DNA of 64,000 nucleotides, taken from contig ML058408.1 of the NCBI GenBank assembly GCA_003013855.2, forward strand, positions 2,046,001 through 2,110,000, read 5' to 3'. Position numbers and translations under genes: made by a program. The notes beneath the pieces were generated by a model, which was not told where the DNA came from, ran no database searches, and worked only from the letters and a program-made list of their open reading frames with translations. This DNA is from Liriodendron chinense. Its lineage: Eukaryota; Streptophyta; Magnoliopsida; Magnoliales; Magnoliaceae. Each line of letters starts with the position of its first letter. Within the stretch, counting starts at the first letter, position 1. This document shows, piece by piece, positions 52,140 to 62,897 of this stretch.

Positions 52140-53325
52140 AACTGATGACTCCGTTGGGGATCGAACTATACCAGAATCCCTGGTTAAATCTGAATATAGA
52201 AACACTCTAAGATTAATTACTTGCAAACACGAATCTATGCATAGGAAAGTTACTGTGAGGCGTAATGTTTTGGCGCCAAACTGGCGACTATCAACGGGAA
52301 TGTTCTTCCCTTCATCTTTAAGGCAATAGACACCAAATCAAAGGTTTTCGAACCCACAAACTTCCACAACTACATGTATTTGTCTCCTTCTTGCTTATTT
52401 CCGTCAGTTTATGCGTAGCGATCAATGAGTTCATGCTCCCGATTGCATTTATGAACTGTTCTAATGATTTCTATGACATCACAAAATTAGCAAGATACCA
52501 CCGTAGATAGGAGATATGACATACTCAATGACAAGTCCATACATCTTCATTGCCATCGGGGGTTTCACCTTCCCCCATTTCATTGTAACTATGACAGCCA
52601 ACTCCAATTCAGAATGACAGTTGGTTGAAACCCGATGACAAAAGAAAGAACAGAAGAAGGACCAAAAGAAAGCAGCCATTATAGCTGCGTTAAAAAGGGC
52701 AAATGCTACAAAACTCTGCTCTATGATCAGGAGACAGTGACAGCCGAAACAAGGGCAGAAGATCCCTATTAACAGTTAGGTTAAGTTAGCCAAGTTCTTA
52801 GTGCTTGCGATGACAGCCAAACAGGTCCCGCCATTGTCTAGGATTACTCGCATCTCACAGAAACCGACCAAACCTGCGCCCGTAAAGAACGTCAAGCCCA
52901 CAACAGCCCTCGAATCAAGACAGAGTTTGACTCAGAAACTCCAGTCAGCGCAAGTAACGATGGTTCAAGTGGTGGAAGAATAAGAAGGACCATACGAAGG
53001 AGAAGAACTACTGCCAGTCTAAGATTAGATTGATAGATTGGTTGAGGCTAATCGCGAGACGAATGATCGAATGAGGGCTATTCAGGAAGCCTTGACCACT
53101 TGAAGCCCAGAATGCCACTAGAAGTGTTGCGCCACCTACTCGTCAGTCGGCAGAAGAATCCCAAGGGGAAGCAGAAGGTCAGCTGAGCCTGAACCACCTG
53201 TCTAACCCAGGGTCGCGCTAATAGAATGCGCGCCACTTTTTACATCACACATGCCGCGAGAAGTATCGCAGACGATAGCTCACCTGATGCAATAAGAGAA
53301 AGAGAAAGAGAAAGAGGAGAGGCAA
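52140..53325 (+). other. P leader region
   Basis: Contains the PBS-like site and about 1.1 kb without a clear gene. A Pro/Gln/Lys-rich frame at 52801-52983 (MLAMTAKQVPPLSR...) and a glutamate/arginine-rich purine stretch near 53290 may be the decayed N-terminus of gag. Confidence 0.5.
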
Positions 53326-54290
53326 CTATAAATACCGGGTCTCGTACCCACCAGAAGTAGAAGAAGTGCCATTCCCAACCAACTTCAGATGTCCGGACTT
53401 CAAAAAGTTCAACGGCAGAGGATCGTCGGAAGAACATATCACCCACTTCCTAACCGCTTTAGGCAATTGGTCTGTCGTCCCGAAGTACTGCATGCTGTTG
53501 TTTGGATCAACCCTGACGGGGAAAGCCTTCCAGTGGTACATGTCATTGCCGGCTAGCTCTATAAGGACATGGGAGCAAAAGCAGGACAACTTCATCTTAA
53601 AAGTTTTTACGACAGAGAGGGAGATCTCATTAATAGACCTAACATTGGTCAAATAGAGAAATGGTAAACCGGTTGAGAAGTTCATCGATCGATGGGGGAC
53701 CACGGTAGCTTAATGTCGTGAATTGCCTAGTGAAGGTGAGCATATGAAGATGTGCCTGAGGGCTCTGGACCCGATGATCTCGTATGGATTTTTAGGTAAT
53801 ACCTTCAACTCCTTTCTCGAACTGGCGACAAAAGCGCACCTGGTAGAGGAAGCAGCCTCTCGGGTGAACTTCAGACCTGAAAGACAGAAGAGAGAGATGG
53901 GAAGAGTAGTAGAAACTCACTAAGTCGATAAGGGTAGAGACCAGAAAGACCACAAGCGTCCTGCTGTCGAACATAAGTCGGAGATAAAAGTAGTTGTTGC
54001 TCAAGACAAGGGTAAAAGGCCGTATGCACCGAGACGCATATTGATAGCAGAAAGGGAAATGGAAAATGGCCCATACACATTTGATATGGCTGATCTAGTT
54101 CCGATCATGGAACAATTGATCGAGGAAGGCTTAATGCGTCTGTCAGAGCCAGTCCGTCCCCATGAGTTGGGACGATTGAACGACCCCAAATATTACAAAT
54201 ATCATTAATGCGTCAGCCATAAGATAGAAGATTGTTTCTCCTTGAAGGGAAGAATACAGGGGCTGATTAACCAAGGGGTCATTAGTATGA
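53326..54290 (+). pseudogene. P gag
   Basis: Capsid-like core: FPTNFRCPDFKKFNGRGSSE, EHITHFLTALGNW, LFGSTLTGKAFQWYMSLPAS, SIRTWEQKQDNFILKVFTTE. After a stop: CLRALDPMISYGFLGNTFNS and AASRVNFRPERQKREMGRV. A decayed zinc-finger-like segment (CVSHKIEDCFSLKGRIQGLI) lies at about 54205-54270. Several stops. Confidence 0.75.
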
Positions 54291-56229
54291 ATGTACCTGA
54301 GACGACAAAGGAAACAGCTGGGACAATTTCAATAGTCCCGATAGGAAATGACATCAACCAACCAACTTCATTCCTCAAGACAAAGGACCATGAACTCTAG
54401 TCAGTAGCAAGAAAAGACTCGAGAACAGATGAAGGCTAGTGAACCGATGAAAGAACAGAGGAAGAGGAAGGAGAGAAATAGTATAGTGGAAGATACGATC
54501 CACGATGAGCATGACACATTGCGGAGTGGTGTCATTTATCGAACAAGCACCGTCTGAAGGAACCCCGTAAGTTGAGGGAGAAGTTGATGTAGTCATCGTA
54601 TGATCAGGAAGACAAATGCCTAACCGTACCCCTCCGAGGTCGGATGACCTGATGCAAGAAGATATTATCCCCGATAGGCCATAGGAAAGACCCCGCATAC
54701 AGAAATTGAAAGAGAAGGTCCTTGAGGCCACGACCAGTCAGCCAAGCCCGAGACCAGTAGCATAAGACGTTGTGTCACATTTGCAGAAAGTCCCCGCCCG
54801 CCTAAGTATCAATGATGCTTTATGTCTCTCAAAAGTTTATAGAGAAATGTTAATCAACGCCTTACTTGACATGAGGTTAGGAAGTAATGATGATAGAAAT
54901 AGAAGAAGAAATGAATAATACAGATAAATTTTGAGAAAGGTATATACCAGTGTCACAAGTTATGTAGGTCAACCATCCCTCATTAATCACTTTCTCAAAG
55001 GAAGAACATACGATCAAATTAATGGATCACAACTATCCATTGATGGTTACAGGAACAATCAGAGATACAGAGGACAGGAGATGCATGTTGGACGATGGGT
55101 CTCCCGTAAATATCATGCCGTCGAAGACATTACAAAAGTTGGGTTATAGGTAATCGACGTTACGCCCAAGCCTCATGGTGATTTAAGGGTTCAATCAAGA
55201 TAGTCAGCGTACGCTTGGATCAATTACGGTGAGATTAGAGATCGAAAAACTGACGACGAAAGTAACATGTCAGGTGATCGATGCAGTGAGAACATACAAT
55301 CTCCTCTTAGGGAGGCCCTGGCTCCATCAGAATCGCGTGATCCCTTCAACATATCATAAGTGCTTCAAATACAACAGGGATGAGATCCAATACAGGGTAG
55401 CAATAGACCCGAAGCCATACACAATAGTTGTGTCATTTTTCACCGATGCAAAATATTACAACTTGACCGACAGTAGTAAAACCGATAAGAAGCCTAATGT
55501 AATGAAGAAAGGGTAAGGGGCAAAACTTTGAGTCAAAAATTTTGAGCAGAACAGTAAACCTTAGCCCATCACTCAGGGGAGATCCCAATATCATTTGGAA
55601 AACTAACCTCAGCCGATCACGAAAAAGTTTTATGTGGTACCACAACATTTGCGTCAGCCAGGGTAGTTTGTGTTGAAACTTGTCTCAAATCAACATATGA
55701 GTGTGTTCAAATTTAGCTTCAACATGTGATACCTAAGATAGGAAGAATCAAGCCATTCCCGAGAGCTCCTAGCCAATTCATCGTGCCATCAAGAGATATC
55801 ACTCAGGAAGATATCAAGTTTCACTAGGGGCCAAGTCAGCCAGCATCATCAGAAGAAGAAGAAGAGGGAAGAGAATCTTCCCGACCTTGGCCGATAGAGG
55901 AAAAGAGATATAGCAGAGCCAGCAGAAAGATTATAAGAAACATGAGATTCTCCAGCCAAGATTCAAGCACAAATAAGAGGTTGCTAGCTTCATTTGAAGA
56001 ATATAAGCAAGTATATAGAAACGGAGAAGGTCTAGGAGCCAAGGCAAGCGTGAATATGGTAACTATTAGCCTTGTAGAAGAAATACAACTGCGAGATCAT
56101 ACTAACATTTTCTAGCCAAGTGTCGTACTTGTGCAATTGGAAGATGGTGGACAACCTACAATTGATGAACTTGGAGAAGTAAATTTGGGCACTCTCTAAG
56201 AACCCAGGAACACATACTCGAGTAGAAAT
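54291..56229 (+). pseudogene. P protease region and pre-RT linker (heavily decayed)
   Basis: Only fragments are readable: VIDAVRTYNLLLGRPWLHQN (55276-55335, the protease end motif) followed by PSTYHKCFKYNRDEIQYRVA, typical of the segment after protease in gypsy elements. The stretch 54291-54800 has no readable domain, and 55520-56229 is a stop-rich acidic linker. Confidence 0.65.
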
Positions 56230-57069
56230 GTTTCGGAAGATGAAAAAGAGAAATACATACAACTGTTGAGGGAGAATAAAGATGTTTTTGCCTGGACTTA
56301 CTCGAAAATGCCAGGGTTCAGTCCGGCGATTGCCATGCATAAGTTGAGCATCATGAAGGAGAAGAAGCCAGTGAAGTAACCTCAGCGATAGTTCTACCCT
56401 GACATTATACCCAAGATTGAGGAAGAAATTAAGAAGCTGATCCAGGCCGGGTTCGTTCGAGAGGTGAAGTATCCTCGATGGATTTCGAACATCGTGCCAG
56501 TTAAGAAGAAGAGTGTTCAAATTCGAATTTTTGTCGATTTTTGGAATCTTAATGAAGACTGCCCTAAAGACGATTTCCCTCTTTCGATTTCAGAGTTATT
56601 GATTGATAGCATAATAGGATATGTAGTGATGTCCTTCATGGATGGTTATTCAGGATACAATCAGATCCATATGGCCTAAGAAGATGAAAAAGCTACAGCC
56701 TTCTGCACTGACACTCGACATTATCGCGTAATGCCCTTTGGGTTAAAGAACGTAGGGGCAACATATCAACGCGCGATGCACCTTATATTCCAGGATATGA
56801 TGCAAAAGCACGTTGAATGCTATGTAGATGATTTGGTTGTGAGGTCGGCCGATCATGAACAACTCAGAGAACATCTGAGACAAGTGTTTCAGCGATTGCG
56901 CAAGAAGAGTCTCCGTATGAATCCGTTAAAGTGCGCATTTGGTGTTGCGTCCGGTAAATTCTTGGGTTTCGTTGTCATAAACAGGGACATAGAGATCGAC
57001 CCTGCAAAGATCAAAGCCATTCGAGAAATGCCACCACCAAAGATTTTAAAGCAGTTGAAAAGTTTTTAA
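56230..57069 (+). pseudogene. P reverse transcriptase
   Basis: Readable blocks: DVFAWTYSKMPGFSPAIAMH, EEIKKLIQAGFVREVKYPRW, IRIFVDFWNLNEDCPKDDFP, VVMSFMDGYSGYNQIHMA, RVMPFGLKNVGATYQRAM, CYVDDLVVRS (catalytic DD present), LRMNPLKCAFGVASGKFLGF. Stops at about 56378, 56388, 56677 and 57067. Confidence 0.85.
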
Positions 57070-57494
57070 GGCCGCGTGGCATACTTGAGAAGATTTATTT
57101 TAAACCTAGCTAGTCGTTGTCAGCCAGTTTTTCCTCCTCAACAAGAAAGACGTTAAGTTCGAATGGGATGACACTTGTCAGAAGGCTTTTGATTTATTGA
57201 AAGAAATGCTCAGGAATTCTCCAGTCCTCATTGCCCCAATCAAAGGAAAGCCGCTGATCTTATACATCGCAAGTAGATGATAATTCACTAAAGGCACTCC
57301 TGGCACAGAAGAACTGAAGAAGAGAAAGAGAACGTGCTGTATTATTTGAGCGGCATGCTGGTAGGAGCTGAATTCAACTACTCAGCAATCGAGAAGATAT
57401 GTCTCTCCCTCATTTTTGCTGTGAAGAAACTTAGGCATTATTGCCTCTCACATCAAATAACGTTGATATCCAAGGCGTATCTGATCAAATTCCT
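57070..57494 (+). pseudogene. P RNase H start, cut by Q
   Basis: Fragments VAYLRRFILN, FEWDDTCQKAFDLLKEMLRN, PLILYIAS, then AEFNYSAIEKICLSLIFAVK. In-frame stops and a frameshift near 57280-57330. Ends at the Q LTR. Confidence 0.75.
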
Positions 57495-58250
57495 TGTTTA
57501 CGTCGGATTTTGTAATAGGGTCCTCCAGACGTTCACCTTCCTCTCAGGAAGTTTTCTCCCAAACCTGAAAAAGCACAAAGGAAAACTATGGGTGGCCGGT
57601 GTCCAGCCGTTGGCCCTCTGAAGCTTAAGTTAGACGGGACATGGTTACAAAGGAAACGAAGGGATTGAAGCTCAGAGATTGTGTATTGTGTACCTTTCTT
57701 ATCAATGAAGCCGTCCATTTATATAGATCCACATGACCCAATCTGTTACGTAAGACGTTAAGATTACCACTGATTTCTGGGGATAAGAGGTTTATACTAT
57801 TGATCCCGAGATAAGAGACTGATTCAATCCATTTAGACCTCTAGTCAATTACGTTCCCTGACGATGATCCCCTGAGGTTCGGAACCATGAATCAAGATGG
57901 GCCCAACATTGGTCTATATGGGCTACTGGTATTGAAAAGGCGGACAACGCTCAGGCTCGAAGATTTATCTCCTTGCTAATTTGAGATGCAAACAGTTTCG
58001 ACGACCACTATTGAGAGGCTCGTATACCCAGAAGGTATTTCGTACTTTCCTGATATTCGAGCCTCGACCACAAGGGCTTGGTGACTCAGTGGTTATGCAT
58101 TGTACTTGTCCAATATGCGAGCCTCGACCAGGTGGGCTCGCAAGTCGAATACTATCATAAGGGTGCTCGCACGTCGAATACTGCCATAAAGGTGCTCGCA
58201 CGTCTCGTGTCCTCACGAGATTCTCGGACCATCGCAATTTGACTATAACA
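57495..58250 (-). repeat. Q 3' LTR (756 bp)
   Basis: Plus-strand reading TGTTTACGTC...GACTATAACA, related to the B LTR but shorter and diverged. Minus-strand TATA-like TATATAAAT (57717-57725). Contains repeats with GAGCCTCGACCA and GGTGCTCGCACGTC (about 58058-58205). Left flank TTCCT is the only visible TSD copy. Confidence 0.85.
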
Positions 58251-58420
58251 GATGCCCCCAAGTCCTTGCTGCAAAGAAGTCTAAGGGAAGGACTTACTTA
58301 CTGGCTTGCATAACCGCCTAATACCTTTATTGGAGATAAAGCCATACATGATTGGGCTGGCATTAATGAGCGCCAGCCTTCCGCAGCTTTCCGGCAGGGA
58401 GGAAATGAAGAGACGCCCGC

Positions 58421-58522
58421 CACGTGTCTGTGGATTTAATAGCCATGCCTGTTCGACTGCTGCGCCAAACAGGTGATCGCCACGTGTCGTCAAATCCTGA
58501 GGAATGATTGCTTATAAATATA
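58421..58522 (+). promoter_or_regulatory. Promoter of the Q reverse-strand gene (two G-boxes and TATA box)
   Basis: CACGTG at 58421-58426 and 58481-58486, TATAAATATA at 58513-58522, ATG at 58698. Same order as in B, with the context ATTGC-TTATAAATATACGGAGT kept. Confidence 0.7.
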
Positions 58523-58697
58523 CGGAGTCTGCCAAATCTTTGAATTTTCACAGAAGCTTTCGAAAACCCTTCCTCTTTCCTTACTCTCTCCTGGTGTATC
58601 CCTCTTCCTCCGGTGTTTCTAGTATAACTCCGCTTCCTCATTCTTCTTCTCTTCCAGAGTATTCTTTTCCTCTCTTCTTTTTATCTTAAAAACTTCC

Positions 58698-60884
58698 ATG
58701 GCTGGAGATTCTGATGAGGAGACCGTCCCCCTGGGGGATGCCGCCCTAAAATCTTCTTCCTCCAACAATGCGAGGGTTCTGGCAGGTAGGTACTCCGCGT
58801 CCGGGTACCCATCCATCCCGTCGGAGGAACTGCGGAGTGAATTGCGGGAGAGATATCAGGTCCCTGACTCAGTCGTTCTCCGATTACCCGGAGAGGGAGA
58901 AACCCCGGATTCTCCTCCCCCCAGTTGCATTGTGTTGAGCTCTTAATTGTGCATATTCTAACCCCAATTCATCACTCATTGTGCAAGGTTTGCATGGTTT
59001 ATAGATGAATCTAATGCATGTTTTGTGACTACAGGATTGAGAGTGAATTCCACCCATTTGAAGTTGAAAAGAGCATGTTTAGGATCTTGGATGAAGAACC
59101 AAAGGAGGGCCGAAGCAAAGAAGGAAGTAAAGAAGGAAGAAAGCAGAAGAAAGAAAGAAAGACAAAAAGAAGAAAAGGAGACCGACCGGTCTTGACCAGT
59201 CAGCCAAGGAAGCCTGACCGGTCTAGACCGGTCAGCCATGCATACAAGGCTTTAATGAAGATGACCGACCGGTCTTGACCGGTCGGCCACAGCTGCTGGA
59301 GGATTGTTGAAGACGTCCGACCGGTTAAGACCGGTCGGACATGGTTGCTGGACTAAGGATAAACAAGGGCCGACCGGTCGGCCATGCGTACTAACTTAGA
59401 AGTTTCCAAATCAAGTCCGATTTTCTTTGCGTTGCGTAAGTTTTACGCAATTTCTCGATTCTTCCGAAGTTGTGGAGCCTCCAGACTATAAAAGGACACC
59501 TAGGGATCGTTCCTAGGGTATCCTAGAAGGGTTCAAGCGAGGTTGGAGGCTGTGGAAGTGGAGAGTGGAGTTTCACAACTCCTTTTGGTTTGCTTTGCTG
59601 TTTTCATGCTTTTTGTAGTTGTTTCATGTTTCCTTGGATCATGAGCAGCTAAACCTCTTAGCTAGGGCTAAGAGGTGAAGCTTGTAGTGGATCCAAGATG
59701 TTTTAATTCGTAGTTAAGTGGTTTTAAGTGTGGAATTCATGATTATGAACTAAGGTTTGAAGTTTATACAAGCTTTTGAGTAGTTTTTCTTAGTCTTATG
59801 ATGACTCATGGATGTTTGGGAGAATTACTTAATTGCTTAATTGGTTTGTGGCGGTCTAGACCTGTATGATCCGAGGAATCGGAGTGCGCTCTAGTACTAT
59901 GTTCTTCATAAAGGAACTTCATACCAAAGTTCTACTTTTCTGATTTTTCTGTAATGTGTATGGATTGTGTATGTGATTTGAATCCAGTTCAAATCTTGAT
60001 CTAGCCTTGTCTTGTGACAGGACTTGAGGATGGTTATGATTCTGAACTAGACCTTTTGGAAAGGGGAATGACCTATGCAATTGAGCATGCTCAGATCAGC
60101 CTGCATTAAGTGAATCTTATGCATAGAACTTACATATTACAGACTGTTTGGTTTAACAGCTCTATCATCAGACTAGATAGACCTGAATGTTGATTCTAGT
60201 TGCGAGAATAAGAAACCACAGCGGATTGAACATCAAGGATTGCTACAAGTGGATCCTTGAACCCCTAGTGCCTTCTTATAATTGGTTACTTTCGATTTAA
60301 TTCGACTTCTGTTACTCATATCAATTTCATACAAAAATCTGATTAGTAGATAGACACTTGTGGATGAGTTTGTAAAATCCTACATAAGTCCCTGAGGATC
60401 GACCTCGGTCTTACCGAGTTTATTACTACATCGCAACCCTACACTTGGGGAAGCGAACACGTTGCCCTGTATGAATACTTCTTCATTCTTGGGGTGCGCC
60501 TTCCCCTCCACCCCTTCATTCATGGTGTGCTCCGGAGTTATAAGATTGCCCCCGGGCAACTTATTGTAAATGGATGGAGGGTAGTCCTAAGTTCCTTCGC
60601 TCTCTAGGCGTAAGCCGGTAATGGAGAGTTAACCGTCGAAGAGTTTCTCCGGATGTACCAACTCAAGAAGGCACCCTCCAGCGAAGGCTGGTATTACCTT
60701 TGTTACTGGCATCGAGATAATTTTTTCCTGGGGAAACCCACTTCAAATTACCCCGGGTGGAGGAAACGATGGTTCTATGCTTCCGGGAGCTGGGAGTCTG
60801 AGATAAGATCCACTTCTGGGGGCCCTGGCGTGAGCCATTTTTTCTGTGAAGGTGGGCATAGTTTCACACTTCGCAGATTTTCGT
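58698..60884 (+). pseudogene. Q reverse-strand gene exon 1 (58698-58932 and 60465-60884), split by R
   Basis: MAGDSDEETVPLGDAALKSS, LRERYQVPDSVVLRLPGEGE, then R inside the (S)C-ALYEY segment. It continues as LRLHPFIHGVLRSYKIAPG-like, LTVEEFLRMYQLKKAP, EGWYYLCYWHRDNFFLGKPT and PGWRKRWFYASGSWESEIRS. A TAG near 60606 replaces the Trp of FALW. The second half ends in a reading stop before intron 1. Confidence 0.78.
58933..60459 (+). repeat. R: Athila-type solo LTR (1527 bp)
   Basis: TGTTGAGCTC...AAGCGAACA with TSD CATTG (58928-58932) against CGTTG (60460-60464), one mismatch at a CpG. Purine tract about 59100-59185, palindrome array about 59183-59385, inverted TTGCGTAA/TTACGCAA about 59433-59452, TATA box 59487-59494, stem-loop 59654-59675. 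It is the most canonical copy of the module order. Confidence 0.9.
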
Positions 60885-60940
60885 GAACCAATTTTGGGTT
60901 TTCTGCTTTCTGCTTTTCTGATCTATGCTAGTATTTGCAG

Positions 60941-61599
60941 GTGTCCCGACTTTGGTGAAGCCAAACCTGAAGGGAGGAATTCACGAGAAGATCGTGAAGG
61001 TCTACAAGTTGCCTGCTTGCGACAGGCATATCGAGGCTTGTCTGTTGGCCTCTCGACTCGTAGCGGCAGGACTGAAATCTCGCGAGGAGGTCGCGATGAC
61101 AAATGCAGGGGAGAAGAGAGGGTTACTGCCTCGACTCAAGGGCACCAACTCAAAGAGGCAGAAGAAGACGTCTGTCGATCCCTCTCACCCATCTAACTGG
61201 ATGGACGGAGTTGCTCAAACCCCTCTTCCTGAGGTCGCGGTAGCTGCACCTATGGCTTCTTCACTGGTGGTTCCTCTTGAACCACCAGTTATTAATATCG
61301 TCGATAACTCCCCGAGGAACGATGGGGTGAGGTCAAACTGCCCCCCAGTTAAAGAATATCATGAGCCTGAAGGTGCTCGTGAGTCGGCTCCCGCTCGCGA
61401 GCCGACTACTGCTCAAGATGCAAGCCTAGCTGGACTAGTCGTAGCCCAGCCCTCTGGAAGTGGAGCATTCACCGTCCCCCGTCATCTCCATCCAATTTGC
61501 AAGTTCCTTTTTGACAACATTTCCCCCCAGACTTTTGGCGCCCTCCCCGAACTGAGTCCTGAAAACCTCTTCCTTGACGCTGGAGTGAGGATGGTCCAG
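60941..61599 (+). pseudogene. Q reverse-strand gene exon 2
   Basis: After the acceptor TAGTATTTGCAG: GVPTLVKPNLKGGIHEKIVK, VPACDRHIEA-type block, GEKRGLLPRLKGTNSKRQKK, linker, VAQPSGSGAFTVPRHLHPIC and KFLFDNISPQTFGALPELSP, GVRMVQ and a GT donor. It is the longest clean stretch of this gene in Q and is open throughout, but flanked by broken exons. Confidence 0.78.
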
Positions 61600-61685
61600 G
61601 TAATACATGCTTTAATTTAACCATGTAGTTTGCTTTCTGGGTTATCTTCCGAACACGTGTCTCATAACCTCCTTCTGTTCTACAG
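61600..61685 (+). other. Intron 2 of the Q reverse-strand gene
   Basis: GTAATACATGC...CTGTTCTACAG, 86 bp, GT-AG, with an in-frame stop, at the same codon boundary as in B and T. Confidence 0.82.
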
Positions 61686-62410
61686 GGCTTGGACCTCATC
61701 CTATGAATGAGGCGTGATATCATTGTCGCCCGTCGTGTAATTGATGAGGCTGAGGGGAAAAGGGTGGCTCTAGAGAAGGCGGTCCGTGGAAGGGACCAAG
61801 TCATCAAGTCTCGCTAGACCTTGATCGCGAAGATGACTGAGGAGAAAAAGATCCTCATAGAGAAGGTCCAAGTCCTGACTGATAGATATCAGGCTTTGGA
61901 CTCCAACTTCACCAAGCTTGCGGAGATGAAGGAGAAGGCAGAGAGAGAAAGAGAGATCTTCTATCAGGACAAAATCTCGTTGGAGGAGCGGCTCGCAGAA
62001 ACCAAGTCGCAACTCAAGGAAGTTAGCGACAATCTAGACAAAGAGCTGCTCTACTCTCGCGCAGCTCAAGGACGACTCGATCCACTGGGATGAGGAGAGA
62101 GTAACCCTTTTCAAGATGCTATCTGAAGAAGGAGCTTGAGCCATCATGGCGTTTCGAACTTCACAGCTGTACGACGATGAGAGATATGAGTTGTATGATG
62201 CTAGTCGCGACTTCGCACTACGAGTAGTGCAACGGATGTCCCCATCTTTTAATATGGGTGAATTTGAGAAGGTCGGGGCCATCATAGCTGCGGAAGGAAA
62301 GAGCAGCTGCCGAGAATGAAGTGACTGAGGTCACTCAAGCTGGAGGAGTCTCCGAAGTTGGCCTTGAAGCTGAGAGTGCCGCTCCTCCTCCAACCGATGC
62401 GCGAGAATGA
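61686..62410 (+). pseudogene. Q reverse-strand gene exon 3: coiled coil (broken)
   Basis: GLDLIL then a stop where B has Arg, KKILIEKVQVLTDRYQALDS, KAEREREIFYQDKISLEERL, later (shifted frame) FRTSQLYDDERYELYDASRD, ending at TGA (62408-62410). At least two stops and two frameshifts. Confidence 0.75.
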
Positions 62411-62897
62411 TTATCTTTCTTTTCTTTGCTTAGCTCATGTATCAGTTTCGCGTGTGTACACAACTCGACTTTTATAGTCAATGAAATGAATGAGAAAAAT
62501 TCTTTGATAATGTTGTTGGCATTTTGTTTCTTTTTTTCTTTCTTATGTACTGAATGCCTTCATACTTAACTCACGTAGTAATGAGTTAGGCTCAATCCGG
62601 GGGTCGTGGTGACCATGTCCGCGTGGAGATAGACTGATCTATCGATTGAGACTTCGATTCTACCAAGGGTAGATAATTGGCCAAGAGAATGTATGTATTC
62701 TCTTCGGGGCTATTCGGGTCTAATCAAATGGAGTAGCGACCAAAAGATCAACTTTGATTCTACCAAGGGTAGACAATTGGCCAAGAGAATGTGTGTATTC
62801 TCTTCGGGGCTATTCGGGTCCAATCAAATGGAGTAGCGACCAAAAGACGTTAAAGTCGATCACCTTTATTCGAATGACGTTTAAAATTACATCGATT
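62411..62897. other. Q convergent intergenic region with duplicated hairpins
   Basis: AATCCGGGGGTCGTGG, then GATAGA-CTGA-TCTATC (about 62629-62644), then two tandem units of 100 bp each with perfect hairpin arms AAGAGAAT/ATTCTCTT (62683-62690 with 62697-62704; 62783-62790 with 62797-62804). Candidate 3' end processing signals for one or both converging transcripts. Confidence 0.75.

Larger units (their letters stand above)
49882..57494 (+). mobile_element. P: decayed Ty3/gypsy element, right part outside the window
   Basis: Plus-strand element: LTR, PBS-like TGATGACTCCGTTGGGGA (52143-52160), long leader, gag, protease-like region, RT, RNase H, cut by Q at TTCCT (57490-57494). RT details (GLKNVGATYQRAMHLIFQDM, YVDDLVV) place it near the Tat group. 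Stops are frequent throughout; it is one of the older layers. Confidence 0.8.
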
